DNA of 64,000 nucleotides from Heterobilharzia americana (taxonomy: Eukaryota > Platyhelminthes > Trematoda > Strigeidida > Schistosomatidae): NCBI GenBank assembly GCA_944470555.2, contig OX104127.1:98542708-98606707 (forward strand). Reading direction: 5' to 3'. Below the pieces are notes generated by a model. It was not told where the DNA came from and ran no database searches. It saw only the letters and a program-made list of their open reading frames with translations. Shown here piece after piece: positions 62,201 through 63,032 of this stretch. Made by a program: the position numbers and the translations under genes. Each line of letters begins with the position of its first letter. Position 1 is the stretch's first letter.

Positions 62201-63032
62201 GTGAGCATATCCGCTGTTGTCTCTGCCTCTGTTCTCAATGCTTCCGACAGGATTCCATCTGGTCCCGCTGCCTCCCCGAATTTCAGTAGCTTCATGGAGC
62301 ACGGTGCACTTAGATAGGTGTTAATTAGTTGAAGCGATCGCCAGTGGGTTGTAGACTTAGGCTTATTTGTACTCATCATAGAAGCGTATTTGCAACCCTG
62401 GGGGAACTAATATCAATCGTGGTCATAATAGCTCAGTGATAACCTCTCCAACTGCAGAACTTGGTGACGCGGGTTCGAATCTGATGGAAGACTTCAGTTC
62501 CCTTGAAGTTTCAGACACACGAGCTGACAAGTGCAACGAGCTTATAACTTGGGTTTAGAGCTTCCTGTTCGTTGTATCAAACCAATTGATATTTCATTAA
62601 TCTATCCAAAGTGAAGTATAGGTAACACAGTTCACTTGCATCGATATTTGTTGTACAGGAAGACACTGAGTTTGGAGGACGACTAGTGAACTCGGCTTCT
62701 AACAGCTGATACAATTTTTCGAACATTCACACAACTGTAGTCATTTTAACGGAACCCATAGATTAGGATTCTTGACATCTCACTACCCATATCATTCAAC
62801 AGCATATATTATTACGGTTTTTGGTTAATATATTGTGATTATAGCGTCTCTCATATTTTTAAAGTGCACATGATTCATAATTTATTTGAGAAATACCTTT
62901 TTCACGTACTTCTATTCTAGTAATTGTTCAAGCATCCGAAAGCTGTACTGAATGTCATATATTGTTATTGTCCGATACAGTAAATTCATCGAAGTTGATT
63001 AATTTAGGCTTTCTTATTATCCACTGGTCACG
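12071..63032 (+). CDS. TRAPPC11: TRAPPC11, trafficking protein particle complex subunit 11 (23 exons seen, 3' end outside window)
   Basis: The joined exons encode a protein that follows animal TRAPPC11 almost from its N-terminus (ELCCRP) through the foie gras region (roughly residues 250-620) and most of the C-terminal gryzun region (roughly 650-1,277). In animals this protein is part of TRAPPIII, a Rab1-activating tether on early secretory membranes, with roles in ER-Golgi traffic, autophagy and protein glycosylation. All 23 exons have AG/GT borders and phases agree at every junction. About 1,276 codons are present, already longer than the roughly 1,130 of vertebrate forms. The extra length lies in low-complexity inserts in exons 8, 14, 18 and 20. 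Roughly the last 100 residues are missing because the window ends. No internal stop was found. The start at 12,071 was chosen because it begins just before the conserved N-terminus. No signal peptide or membrane segment is seen. Confidence 0.93.
12272..13936 (+). other. TRAPPC11 intron 1
   Basis: AT-rich intron with long T tracts. No element or RNA gene was recognised. Confidence 0.7.
13937..14109 (+). CDS. TRAPPC11: TRAPPC11 coding exon 2
   Basis: Codons 68-125. Contains [16 protein letters not shown] and [10 protein letters not shown], strongly conserved across animals. Acceptor TTTTCAG, donor GTAAGG, ends in phase 2. Confidence 0.95.
14155..14340 (+). CDS. TRAPPC11: TRAPPC11 coding exon 3
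   Basis: Codons 125-187. Contains [14 protein letters not shown] and [15 protein letters not shown]. The intron before it is only 45 nt, a microintron of the kind known at the 5' ends of schistosome genes. Ends in phase 2 before GTTTGT. Confidence 0.95.
14830..16611 (+). mobile_element. Penelope-like element 1, nearly full RT plus GIY-YIG, inactivated
   Basis: The + strand encodes, in order: an N-terminal block [12 protein letters not shown] (about 14,956), the LYGLPKLHK block (about 15,203), [19 protein letters not shown] (15,600), the catalytic box YMDD at 15,703-15,714, [11 protein letters not shown], and a linker with [17 protein letters not shown] endonuclease begins near 16,210 with [11 protein letters not shown] at about 16,320, and the C-terminal [11 protein letters not shown] ends at the TAA at 16,609-16,611. 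This RT plus GIY-YIG order defines PLEs. It is dead: in-frame stops at 15,034-15,036 and 15,289-15,291, a frameshift near 16,200, and another near 16,465. The 5' end is missing or unrecognised. It sits in TRAPPC11 intron 3, sense to the gene. Confidence 0.88.
16612..17789. other. intron 3 DNA between PLE and RTE
   Basis: No coding signal. The part from about 17,140 is less AT-rich and may be the 5' untranslated region of the RTE remnant that follows, but this rests only on position and composition. Confidence 0.35.
17790..19600 (+). mobile_element. decayed RTE retrotransposon (APE endonuclease and RT start)
   Basis: Pieces of an APE-type endonuclease can be read on +: [20 protein letters not shown] near 18,045-18,100, [15 protein letters not shown] near 18,190, a [14 protein letters not shown] block near 18,265, and [11 protein letters not shown] near 18,550. 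RT finger pieces follow at 19,220-19,500, including a form of the IVVPIFEK block and [10 protein letters not shown]. Many stops and frameshifts separate them. It belongs to the same broad family as the remnant at 52.9-55.6 kb. Downstream DNA to about 20,450 may be its decayed remainder and 3' end. Confidence 0.65.
19601..22669. other. rest of TRAPPC11 intron 3
   Basis: The left part probably contains the decayed 3' half of the RTE. From about 20,450 to exon 4 no gene, RNA or repeat was recognised. Confidence 0.4.
22670..22769 (+). CDS. TRAPPC11: TRAPPC11 coding exon 4
   Basis: Codons 187-220. Contains [18 protein letters not shown], matching the conserved helix before the foie gras region. 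It follows an 8.3-kb intron filled with retroelements. Acceptor TGTACAG, donor GTATTT, ends in phase 0. Confidence 0.95.
23427..23620 (+). mobile_element. hammerhead SINE, type gamma
   Basis: A B-box-like GGAGTTCGATCCC (23,463-23,475) is followed by a hammerhead-like motif at 23,493-23,538 and then by the 3' part shared with copies at 34.9, 35.1, 36.1, 45.3 and 50.7 kb (ACTGATGTCAATC is the clearest block). The A box is weak. It lies in intron 4, sense to TRAPPC11. Confidence 0.65.
23493..23538 (+). ncRNA. hammerhead ribozyme-like motif, core damaged
   Basis: GCACTG and CAGTGC form a perfect 6-bp stem I. The CTGAGGA core box is intact. The GAAA box reads GGAA (A13 to G), stem II is weak, and the cleavage triplet is GUU instead of GUC. 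Probably inactive. Confidence 0.6.
24076..24149 (+). CDS. TRAPPC11: TRAPPC11 coding exon 5
   Basis: Codons 221-245. Contains [19 protein letters not shown], one of the most conserved blocks of the family. Acceptor TTTCAG, donor GTAAGT, ends in phase 2. Confidence 0.95.
25010..25530 (+). mobile_element. RTE retrotransposon 3' end, 5'-truncated
   Basis: The end of the RTE polyprotein is readable at about 25,040-25,200 ([20 protein letters not shown], equivalent to the family's NLHQLRWLGHVLRMP). A 3' untranslated region shared with 10.0-10.3 kb (minus) and 51.8-52.2 kb follows. Inserted in intron 5, sense to TRAPPC11. Confidence 0.7.
25755..25851 (+). CDS. TRAPPC11: TRAPPC11 coding exon 6
   Basis: Codons 245-277. 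Contains [10 protein letters not shown] and [13 protein letters not shown] at the start of the foie gras region. Acceptor GTTTCAG, donor GTGATT, ends in phase 0. Confidence 0.95.
26030..26315 (-). mobile_element. hammerhead SINE, type alpha (Sm-alpha-like), minus copy
   Basis: On the minus strand: A box TGGCCTAGTGGATAACG (about 26,270-26,286), B box GGTTCGAGTTTT (about 26,225-26,240), a hammerhead-like motif at 26,148-26,197, then a tail shared with the copies at 57.5-58.2 kb. The plan matches the schistosome Sm-alpha repeats, whose transcripts carry a hammerhead ribozyme (established). It abuts a plus-strand copy head-to-head. Confidence 0.72.
26148..26197 (-). ncRNA. hammerhead ribozyme-like motif, core damaged
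   Basis: The GAAA box, the GGAC half of stem II and the GUC cleavage triplet are kept. The first core base C3 is G (GTGATGA), and the first pair of stem II is an A-C mismatch. Stem I pairs with wobbles. Probably inactive. Confidence 0.65.
26316..26470 (+). mobile_element. hammerhead SINE, type alpha, plus copy
   Basis: The plus copy has an A-box-like TTGGCTTACTGAGTAGCGC, B box GGGTTTGAGTCTT, and a badly decayed hammerhead at about 26,422-26,465 (no CTGANGA box; GGAA in place of GAAA). It faces the minus copy head-to-head with only a short spacer. Confidence 0.6.
27079..27116 (+). repeat. target site duplication, left copy
   Basis: A 38-base sequence starting ATTGTATTTATC is repeated at 29,706-29,743 with two mismatches. 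The pair brackets copy B, so it is read as the duplicated target site. Confidence 0.85.
27117..29705 (+). mobile_element. RTE-like non-LTR retrotransposon, copy B (internally deleted)
   Basis: Plus-strand copy, nearly identical to copy A where both exist. The endonuclease start is at about 27,309 (GTWNVRTM). At about 27,592 the sequence jumps straight to the linker before the RT, losing most of the endonuclease present in copy A. RT blocks follow: [12 protein letters not shown] (28,112), the palm motif near 28,510, and an FSDD-type box near 28,830. The GSETW C-terminal block is near 29,250 and the TAATAA-type tail ends at 29,705. It shares frameshifts with copies A and C. It is bracketed by a 38-bp duplication and lies in intron 6, sense to TRAPPC11. 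Confidence 0.88.
28901..28937 (+). repeat. GGGCA minisatellite inside copy B
   Basis: About six tandem GGGCA units (one mutated) lie in the RT linker. Copies A (about 2,729-2,752) and C (about 61,453-61,474) carry fewer units at the same place. Confidence 0.8.
29706..29743 (+). repeat. target site duplication, right copy
   Basis: Partner of 27,079-27,116, with 36 of 38 positions the same. It directly follows the 3' tail of copy B. Confidence 0.85.
30151..30281 (+). CDS. TRAPPC11: TRAPPC11 coding exon 7
   Basis: Codons 278-321. Contains [13 protein letters not shown] and [10 protein letters not shown], conserved foie gras residues. Acceptor TATGCAG, donor GTAAGT, ends in phase 2. Confidence 0.95.
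30418..31027 (+). CDS. TRAPPC11: TRAPPC11 coding exon 8 (largest, with lineage-specific insert)
   Basis: Codons 321-524. Conserved ends [20 protein letters not shown] and [15 protein letters not shown] flank about 95 residues that vertebrate TRAPPC11 lacks. The insert is rich in Ser, Pro, Asn and acidic residues and is probably a disordered loop. Acceptor TTTTTAG, donor GTAAGT, ends in phase 0. Confidence 0.93.
31028..32689. other. left part of TRAPPC11 intron 8
   Basis: Mostly nothing recognisable. Around 32,555-32,600 on + the phrase GSIISPDG appears, resembling the YLGSxISPDG block of RTE reverse transcriptases, so a small RT scrap may be present. Confidence 0.35.
32690..33330 (-). mobile_element. 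decayed RTE reverse transcriptase fragment
   Basis: On the minus strand a [18 protein letters not shown] block near 33,265-33,205 leads into [16 protein letters not shown] (about 33,200-33,145), the palm motif A of RTE-type RTs (usual form FLDLKAAFDSVDR). LEYANN near 32,890 corresponds to the catalytic LEYADD box with both aspartates changed to Asn. Stops and frameshifts are frequent. Antisense to TRAPPC11, in intron 8. Confidence 0.7.
34086..34164 (+). CDS. TRAPPC11: TRAPPC11 coding exon 9
   Basis: Codons 525-551. Contains [19 protein letters not shown], matching the helix with conserved FKKYKC-type residues. Acceptor TTCTAG, donor GTGAGT, ends in phase 1. Confidence 0.9.
34870..35058 (-). 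mobile_element. hammerhead SINE, type gamma, minus copy with clear Pol III boxes
   Basis: On the minus strand: A box TGGCTCAGTGGTAACGCG (about 35,050-35,033), B box GGGATCGATCC (about 35,014-35,004), a hammerhead-like motif at 34,933-34,978, then the gamma 3' part. It is the best preserved tRNA-like head of this type in the window. No full tRNA cloverleaf can be drawn. A plus-strand 3' part follows directly at 35,060. Confidence 0.72.
34933..34978 (-). ncRNA. hammerhead ribozyme-like motif, core damaged
   Basis: Stem I GCACTG/CAGTGC is perfect and the GUC triplet is present, but the core box reads CCGAGGA (U4 to C) and GAAA reads AAAA (G12 to A). Inactive by known core rules. Confidence 0.65.
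35060..35150 (+). mobile_element. hammerhead SINE, type gamma, plus 3' fragment
   Basis: Only the 3' part of the gamma unit is present (GTGATGTCAGTCTGTG and following). It begins with GCTCC, close to the ribozyme cleavage point of the unit, and abuts the head of the minus copy. Confidence 0.6.
36079..36124 (+). ncRNA. hammerhead ribozyme, all core nucleotides present
   Basis: Stem I pairs ATACTG with CAGTGC over five positions next to the core (one A-C mismatch outside). The core CTGAGGA is at 36,085-36,091. Stem II is GTTC/GGAC with one G-U pair, then GAAA at 36,107-36,110. Stem III is minimal (A-U and U-G around AGCU), and the cleavage triplet GTC ends at 36,118. Every conserved core base (C3, U4, G5, A6, G8, A9, G12, A13, A14, A15.1-U16.1, C17) is kept, so self-cleavage after 36,118 is possible in RNA of the + strand. 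Not tested. Confidence 0.75.
36079..36190 (+). mobile_element. hammerhead SINE, type gamma, 5'-truncated
   Basis: The hammerhead motif plus the gamma 3' part (CTAATGTCAGTCTGTG). The tRNA-like head is absent. Lies in intron 9, sense to TRAPPC11. Confidence 0.68.
36606..36660 (+). CDS. TRAPPC11: TRAPPC11 coding exon 10
   Basis: Codons 551-569. Contains [14 protein letters not shown], matching the conserved GEEYYxxxxYxKAL block. Acceptor TTTTAG, donor GTAACG, ends in phase 2. The next intron is only 59 nt. Confidence 0.92.
36720..36800 (+). CDS. TRAPPC11: TRAPPC11 coding exon 11
   Basis: Codons 569-596. Contains [12 protein letters not shown], matching the conserved YRxExWWxL block. Acceptor CTTGTAG, donor GTAAGT, ends in phase 2. 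Confidence 0.93.
36930..37006 (+). mobile_element. 3' terminal scrap of the copy A/B/C element
   Basis: About 75 bases match the last part of copies A to C (ACGTGCTACTGAAGCCCT, then GGACAA and an AATAATAATAAT tail), with about ten bases lost inside. It is an extreme 5' truncation, in intron 11. Confidence 0.75.
37007..38044. other. rest of TRAPPC11 intron 11
   Basis: No exon, RNA gene or repeat was recognised. Confidence 0.6.
38045..38109 (+). CDS. TRAPPC11: TRAPPC11 coding exon 12
   Basis: Codons 596-618. Contains [20 protein letters not shown], aligning with the end of the foie gras region. Acceptor TTTCAG, donor GTGAGT, ends in phase 1. Confidence 0.88.
38110..39365. other. left part of TRAPPC11 intron 12
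   Basis: Nothing recognised. A less AT-rich stretch at about 38,310-38,520 may be an old repeat. Confidence 0.45.
39366..39857 (+). pseudogene. coding-like sequence of unknown identity inside intron 12
   Basis: A 138-codon open frame ends in a double stop TAATAA at 39,780-39,785. The same frame then continues for about 23 more codons ([17 protein letters not shown]) to a final TAA. The second half has amphipathic heptad-like spacing ([17 protein letters not shown]) that continues across the double stop, as if one coiled-coil segment had been interrupted. An AATAAA signal follows at about 39,925. It does not fit TRAPPC11, whose exons 12 and 13 join in phase without it. It could be a retrocopy, a nested gene's last exon or chance. 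No family was recognised. Confidence 0.4.
40296..40357 (+). CDS. TRAPPC11: TRAPPC11 coding exon 13
   Basis: Codons 618-638. Reads [20 protein letters not shown]. It is only moderately similar to the family, but position, phases and borders (TTTTAG and GTGAGT) fit. Ends in phase 0. Confidence 0.8.
40358..42323. other. TRAPPC11 intron 13
   Basis: No exon or known element was recognised. The stretch 41,300-41,580 is less AT-rich and may be an unclassified old repeat. Confidence 0.45.
42324..42588 (+). CDS. TRAPPC11: TRAPPC11 coding exon 14
   Basis: Codons 639-727. Begins with [19 protein letters not shown] and then holds an acidic, Asn-rich stretch longer than in vertebrates. The reading frame runs on past the donor GTAAGT. 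That donor was chosen because its phase 1 joins correctly to the conserved next exon. Confidence 0.85.
42589..43725. other. left part of TRAPPC11 intron 14
   Basis: No gene or known repeat was recognised. Confidence 0.5.
43726..43785 (+). repeat. inverted repeat, left arm of PLE 2
   Basis: The complement of this stretch recurs at 44,217-44,274. The core TTGGATAAAGCAAGAA is exact and the rest is about three-quarters alike. Confidence 0.75.
44217..44274 (-). repeat. inverted repeat, right arm of PLE 2
   Basis: Reverse-strand partner of 43,726-43,785. It contains TTCTTGCTTTATCCAAATTT on +. Confidence 0.75.
44873..44945 (+). CDS. TRAPPC11: TRAPPC11 coding exon 15
   Basis: Codons 727-751. Begins QCKVCF, as in the vertebrate VQCKAKF block, then [16 protein letters not shown], the first beta strands of the gryzun region. 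Acceptor TTTGCAG, donor GTATGT, ends in phase 2. Confidence 0.92.
44997..45061. repeat. (TA)n microsatellite
   Basis: About 32 perfect TA units in intron 15, only 51 bases after the exon 15 donor. Confidence 0.98.
45260..45449 (+). mobile_element. hammerhead SINE, type gamma, abutting a microsatellite
   Basis: A tRNA-like head (weak A box near AATGGTAACGCACG and a decayed B box) is followed by a damaged hammerhead at 45,339-45,386 and part of the gamma 3' region. It ends directly in (AT)n. Confidence 0.62.
45339..45386 (+). ncRNA. hammerhead ribozyme-like motif, core damaged
   Basis: CTGAGGA is intact, but the GAAA box reads GAGAA-like sequence, stem II is broken and the triplet is GUU. Inactive by known rules. 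Confidence 0.55.
45450..45516. repeat. (AT)n microsatellite
   Basis: About 33 AT units directly after the SINE copy, in intron 15. Confidence 0.98.
45977..46034 (+). CDS. TRAPPC11: TRAPPC11 coding exon 16
   Basis: Codons 751-770. Reads [17 protein letters not shown], equivalent to the vertebrate PIRFSKLCVSFNN strand. Acceptor TTTACAG, donor GTACTC, ends in phase 0. Confidence 0.88.
46623..46717. repeat. (TA)n microsatellite with TATACC variant tail
   Basis: About 28 TA units, then several units of the form TATACC or TATATACC, in intron 16. Confidence 0.95.
47011..47190 (+). CDS. TRAPPC11: TRAPPC11 coding exon 17
   Basis: Codons 771-830. The second half reads [17 protein letters not shown], matching the vertebrate PGKTRKLLFKF strand. 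Acceptor TTATTAG, donor GTAAGT, phase 0. Confidence 0.88.
47191..47807. other. TRAPPC11 intron 17
   Basis: No repeat or RNA gene was recognised. Confidence 0.7.
47808..48172 (+). CDS. TRAPPC11: TRAPPC11 coding exon 18
   Basis: Codons 831-952. Begins with ILCTVSWQW, matching the vertebrate CVVLNW strand. A Ser/His/Lys-rich loop follows, then a conserved end that aligns with the region before PNISV. Acceptor AACGTAG, donor GTAGGT, ends in phase 2. Confidence 0.88.
48640..49620 (-). mobile_element. Penelope-like element 3, partial RT plus GIY-YIG
   Basis: On the minus strand the frame reads [14 protein letters not shown], with the catalytic YADD at 49,540-49,551, then [29 protein letters not shown] and [10 protein letters not shown]. 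The GIY-YIG core [11 protein letters not shown] is at 48,902-48,933, and a C-terminal [15 protein letters not shown] block ends near 48,645. The N-terminal half of the RT is missing. Frameshifts separate the blocks. The catalytic aspartates are kept, unlike many remnants here. It lies in intron 18, antisense to TRAPPC11, next to the hammerhead unit at 49,724. Confidence 0.82.
49712..49723 (+). repeat. target site duplication, left copy
   Basis: GTTCTTATTCCT is repeated exactly at 50,097-50,108, bracketing the hammerhead unit. Confidence 0.85.
49724..50096 (-). mobile_element. hammerhead retro-unit, type beta (one full unit plus partial repeat)
   Basis: A 373-bp insertion with 12-bp target duplications. 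On the minus strand it reads: a partial ribozyme 3' part, about 180 bases of body, A box TAGCTCAGTGATAAAG (49,887-49,872), B box GGTTCGAATCTC (49,845-49,833), a full hammerhead (49,797-49,753), and then the first about 35 bases of the body again. The distance between the two equivalent cleavage positions is 331 bases, so the insert is one unit plus about 40 bases. It carries no protein. The layout resembles Sm-alpha repeats and the hammerhead retroelements called retrozymes. Confidence 0.82.
49753..49797 (-). ncRNA. hammerhead ribozyme, complete core and well paired stems
   Basis: Minus-strand order: stem I GCCTTG pairs with CAGGGC (six pairs, one G-U). The core is CTGACGA. Stem II is GTGC/GCAC, perfect, with a CAAAAA loop. 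Then GAAA. Stem III is ACC/GGT with a two-base loop, or AC/GT with a CTAG loop. The cleavage triplet is GTC. All conserved core bases are present. Predicted cut is between + positions 49,759 and 49,758. This is the minimal type I form known from Sm-alpha and PLE-linked hammerheads. Activity is inferred, not shown. Confidence 0.85.
50097..50108 (+). repeat. target site duplication, right copy
   Basis: Exact partner of 49,712-49,723. Confidence 0.85.
50227..50277. repeat. (AT)n microsatellite
   Basis: About 25 AT units in intron 18, about 120 bases beyond the beta unit. Confidence 0.97.
50683..50870 (-). mobile_element. hammerhead SINE, type gamma, strongly decayed minus copy
   Basis: Minus-strand similarity to the other gamma copies: GGGTGCACAGTGTTGAAGAG, then GACGAAA and the GACTTCAGTCGG-like 3' region. 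The head is decayed. Confidence 0.5.
50728..50777 (-). ncRNA. hammerhead ribozyme-like motif, core lost
   Basis: GACGAAA and a GTC triplet remain, but the first core box reads TTGAAGA (C3 and G8 lost) and stem I no longer pairs well. Confidence 0.45.
51311..51436 (+). CDS. TRAPPC11: TRAPPC11 coding exon 19
   Basis: Codons 952-994. Reads [19 protein letters not shown], equivalent to the vertebrate ALTNEMYCLVVTVQS segment. Acceptor TATTTAG, donor GTGAGT, ends in phase 2. Confidence 0.9.
51830..52160 (+). mobile_element. RTE retrotransposon 3' end, 5'-truncated
   Basis: Matches the 3' region at 25,210-25,530 (blocks such as AGCTTGAATATTTGC and TTTGATATCAC). Almost no coding part remains. In intron 19. 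Confidence 0.62.
52540..55560 (+). mobile_element. decayed RTE retrotransposon, split by a PLE fragment
   Basis: Plus-strand remnants in order: an endonuclease scrap [19 protein letters not shown] (53,175-53,230), an RT entry [17 protein letters not shown] (about 53,665-53,715), then about 0.54 kb of foreign DNA. RT resumes with [18 protein letters not shown], where the catalytic YADD is YATD (54,546-54,557), then [10 protein letters not shown] and IFARIQKA. A decayed VLLHGCET block lies near 54,905 and a LGHV-type block near 55,080. The 3' region runs to about 55,560. In intron 19, sense to TRAPPC11. The start is uncertain. Confidence 0.72.
54128..54405 (-). mobile_element. Penelope-like element 4, C-terminal GIY-YIG fragment
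   Basis: Minus-strand blocks [37 protein letters not shown] sequence and [16 protein letters not shown] resemble the end of PLE polyproteins after the GIY-YIG core. The core itself is not seen. The fragment (edges about 53,875 and 54,412) interrupts the RTE RT. Confidence 0.6.
55608..56184 (+). CDS. TRAPPC11: TRAPPC11 coding exon 20
   Basis: Codons 994-1,186. Begins [12 protein letters not shown] (vertebrate VKLTAGLKPGQD). It then has an Ala/Thr-rich repeat of about 30 residues, and later [14 protein letters not shown] and ICVTISLCC strands. Acceptor TTCATAG, donor GTGAGT, ends in phase 0. The open frame upstream of 55,608 is intron. Confidence 0.9.
56185..57307. other. TRAPPC11 intron 20
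   Basis: No exon was recognised. Around 56,385-56,470 there is a box-like stretch (GATTGCCGGGTCCGAACG) that might be a very decayed SINE, too weak to call. Confidence 0.4.
57308..57415 (+). CDS. TRAPPC11: TRAPPC11 coding exon 21
   Basis: Codons 1,187-1,222. Reads [16 protein letters not shown], matching the vertebrate VYADIPFLLMTDL block. Acceptor TTTTCAG, donor GTCAGT, phase 0. Confidence 0.9.
57546..57745 (-). mobile_element. hammerhead SINE, type alpha, minus copy
   Basis: Minus strand: A box TGGCCTGGTGGATAACG (about 57,704-57,688), B box GGGTTCAAGTCTC (about 57,658-57,646), then a hammerhead-like motif at 57,563-57,608. In intron 21, head-to-head with the plus copy that follows. Confidence 0.75.
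57563..57608 (-). ncRNA. hammerhead ribozyme-like motif, nearly intact
   Basis: CTGACGA is intact and stem II GTCCC/GGGAC is perfect. The GAAA box reads AAAA (G12 to A), and the triplet is GUU. Loss of G12 should abolish cleavage. Confidence 0.7.
57750..58160 (+). mobile_element. hammerhead SINE, type alpha, plus copy (unit plus partial repeat)
   Basis: Plus strand: a 75-base segment at 57,758-57,832 recurs at 58,085-58,160, an offset of 327 bases, so this is one unit plus part of the next. Between them lie A box TGGCCTAGTGGATGAAGC (about 57,909), B box GGGTTCGAGTCTC (57,952-57,964) and a decayed hammerhead at 58,005-58,052. Confidence 0.75.
58005..58052 (+). ncRNA. hammerhead ribozyme-like motif, core damaged
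   Basis: The core box reads CTGAAGC (G8 and A9 lost), GAAA reads GCAA, and GTC is kept. Inactive by known rules. Confidence 0.55.
58822..58873 (+). CDS. TRAPPC11: TRAPPC11 coding exon 22
   Basis: Codons 1,223-1,240. Reads [17 protein letters not shown]. Little conservation is visible, but both borders (ATTTTAG and GTAAGT) and the phase-1 junction to exon 23 fit. Confidence 0.75.
59720..60060 (-). mobile_element. RTE retrotransposon 3' end, 5'-truncated, minus
   Basis: The reverse strand aligns with the 3' region at 55,200-55,480 (for example CACAGATG then CCACACATTAT, and the CTGATATG block). No coding part is clear. In intron 22. Confidence 0.6.
60541..60668 (-). mobile_element. hammerhead unit, type beta, left half of a split copy
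   Basis: Matches + positions about 49,935-50,050 of the intact beta unit (TTGATTGGTTAC, TTTCATGTTATCTAGTCC). It breaks at CACGATGCACTTA, where copy C is inserted, and continues at 62,300. Confidence 0.62.
60656..60668 (+). repeat. target site duplication, left copy (copy C)
   Basis: CACGATGCACTTA recurs as CACGGTGCACTTA at 62,300-62,312. Confidence 0.75.
60669..62299 (-). mobile_element. RTE-like non-LTR retrotransposon, copy C (5'-truncated)
   Basis: Minus-strand copy that starts inside the RT at about 62,299 ([13 protein letters not shown] near 62,270) and runs to a TAATAATCATCA-like tail at 60,669. The same RT blocks and frameshifts as copies A and B are present, with an FSDD-type catalytic box near 61,550. 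It has a small in-frame expansion in a CAACAN repeat near 61,385 and fewer GGGCA units than B. Bracketed by a 13-bp target duplication. In intron 22, antisense. Confidence 0.88.
62300..62312 (+). repeat. target site duplication, right copy (copy C)
   Basis: Partner of 60,656-60,668, one mismatch in 13. Confidence 0.75.
62313..62411 (-). mobile_element. hammerhead unit, type beta, right half of the split copy
   Basis: Continues the unit broken by copy C and matches + positions 50,050-50,062 joined to 49,733-49,820 of the beta unit. It thus crosses a unit-to-unit junction, with a strongly decayed hammerhead at about 62,342-62,394 (TGATGAGT kept, GAAA lost). Confidence 0.55.
62412..62575 (+). 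mobile_element. hammerhead unit, type beta, plus copy
   Basis: Plus strand: A box TAGCTCAGTGATAAC (62,429-62,443), B box GGTTCGAATCTG (62,472-62,483), a decayed hammerhead at 62,517-62,564 (CTGACAA; GAAA lost), and the shared GCTTCCTG after the cleavage region. It meets the minus half-unit at 62,411, giving an inverted junction. Confidence 0.65.
62921..63032 (+). CDS. TRAPPC11: TRAPPC11 coding exon 23 (last one in window)
   Basis: Codons 1,240-1,277. Contains [13 protein letters not shown] and [10 protein letters not shown], matching the vertebrate GESASECFCLQC and GHYIISWKR blocks. Acceptor TATTCTAG, donor GTATGT, ends in phase 2. The remaining C-terminal exons lie beyond 64,000. Confidence 0.92.
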
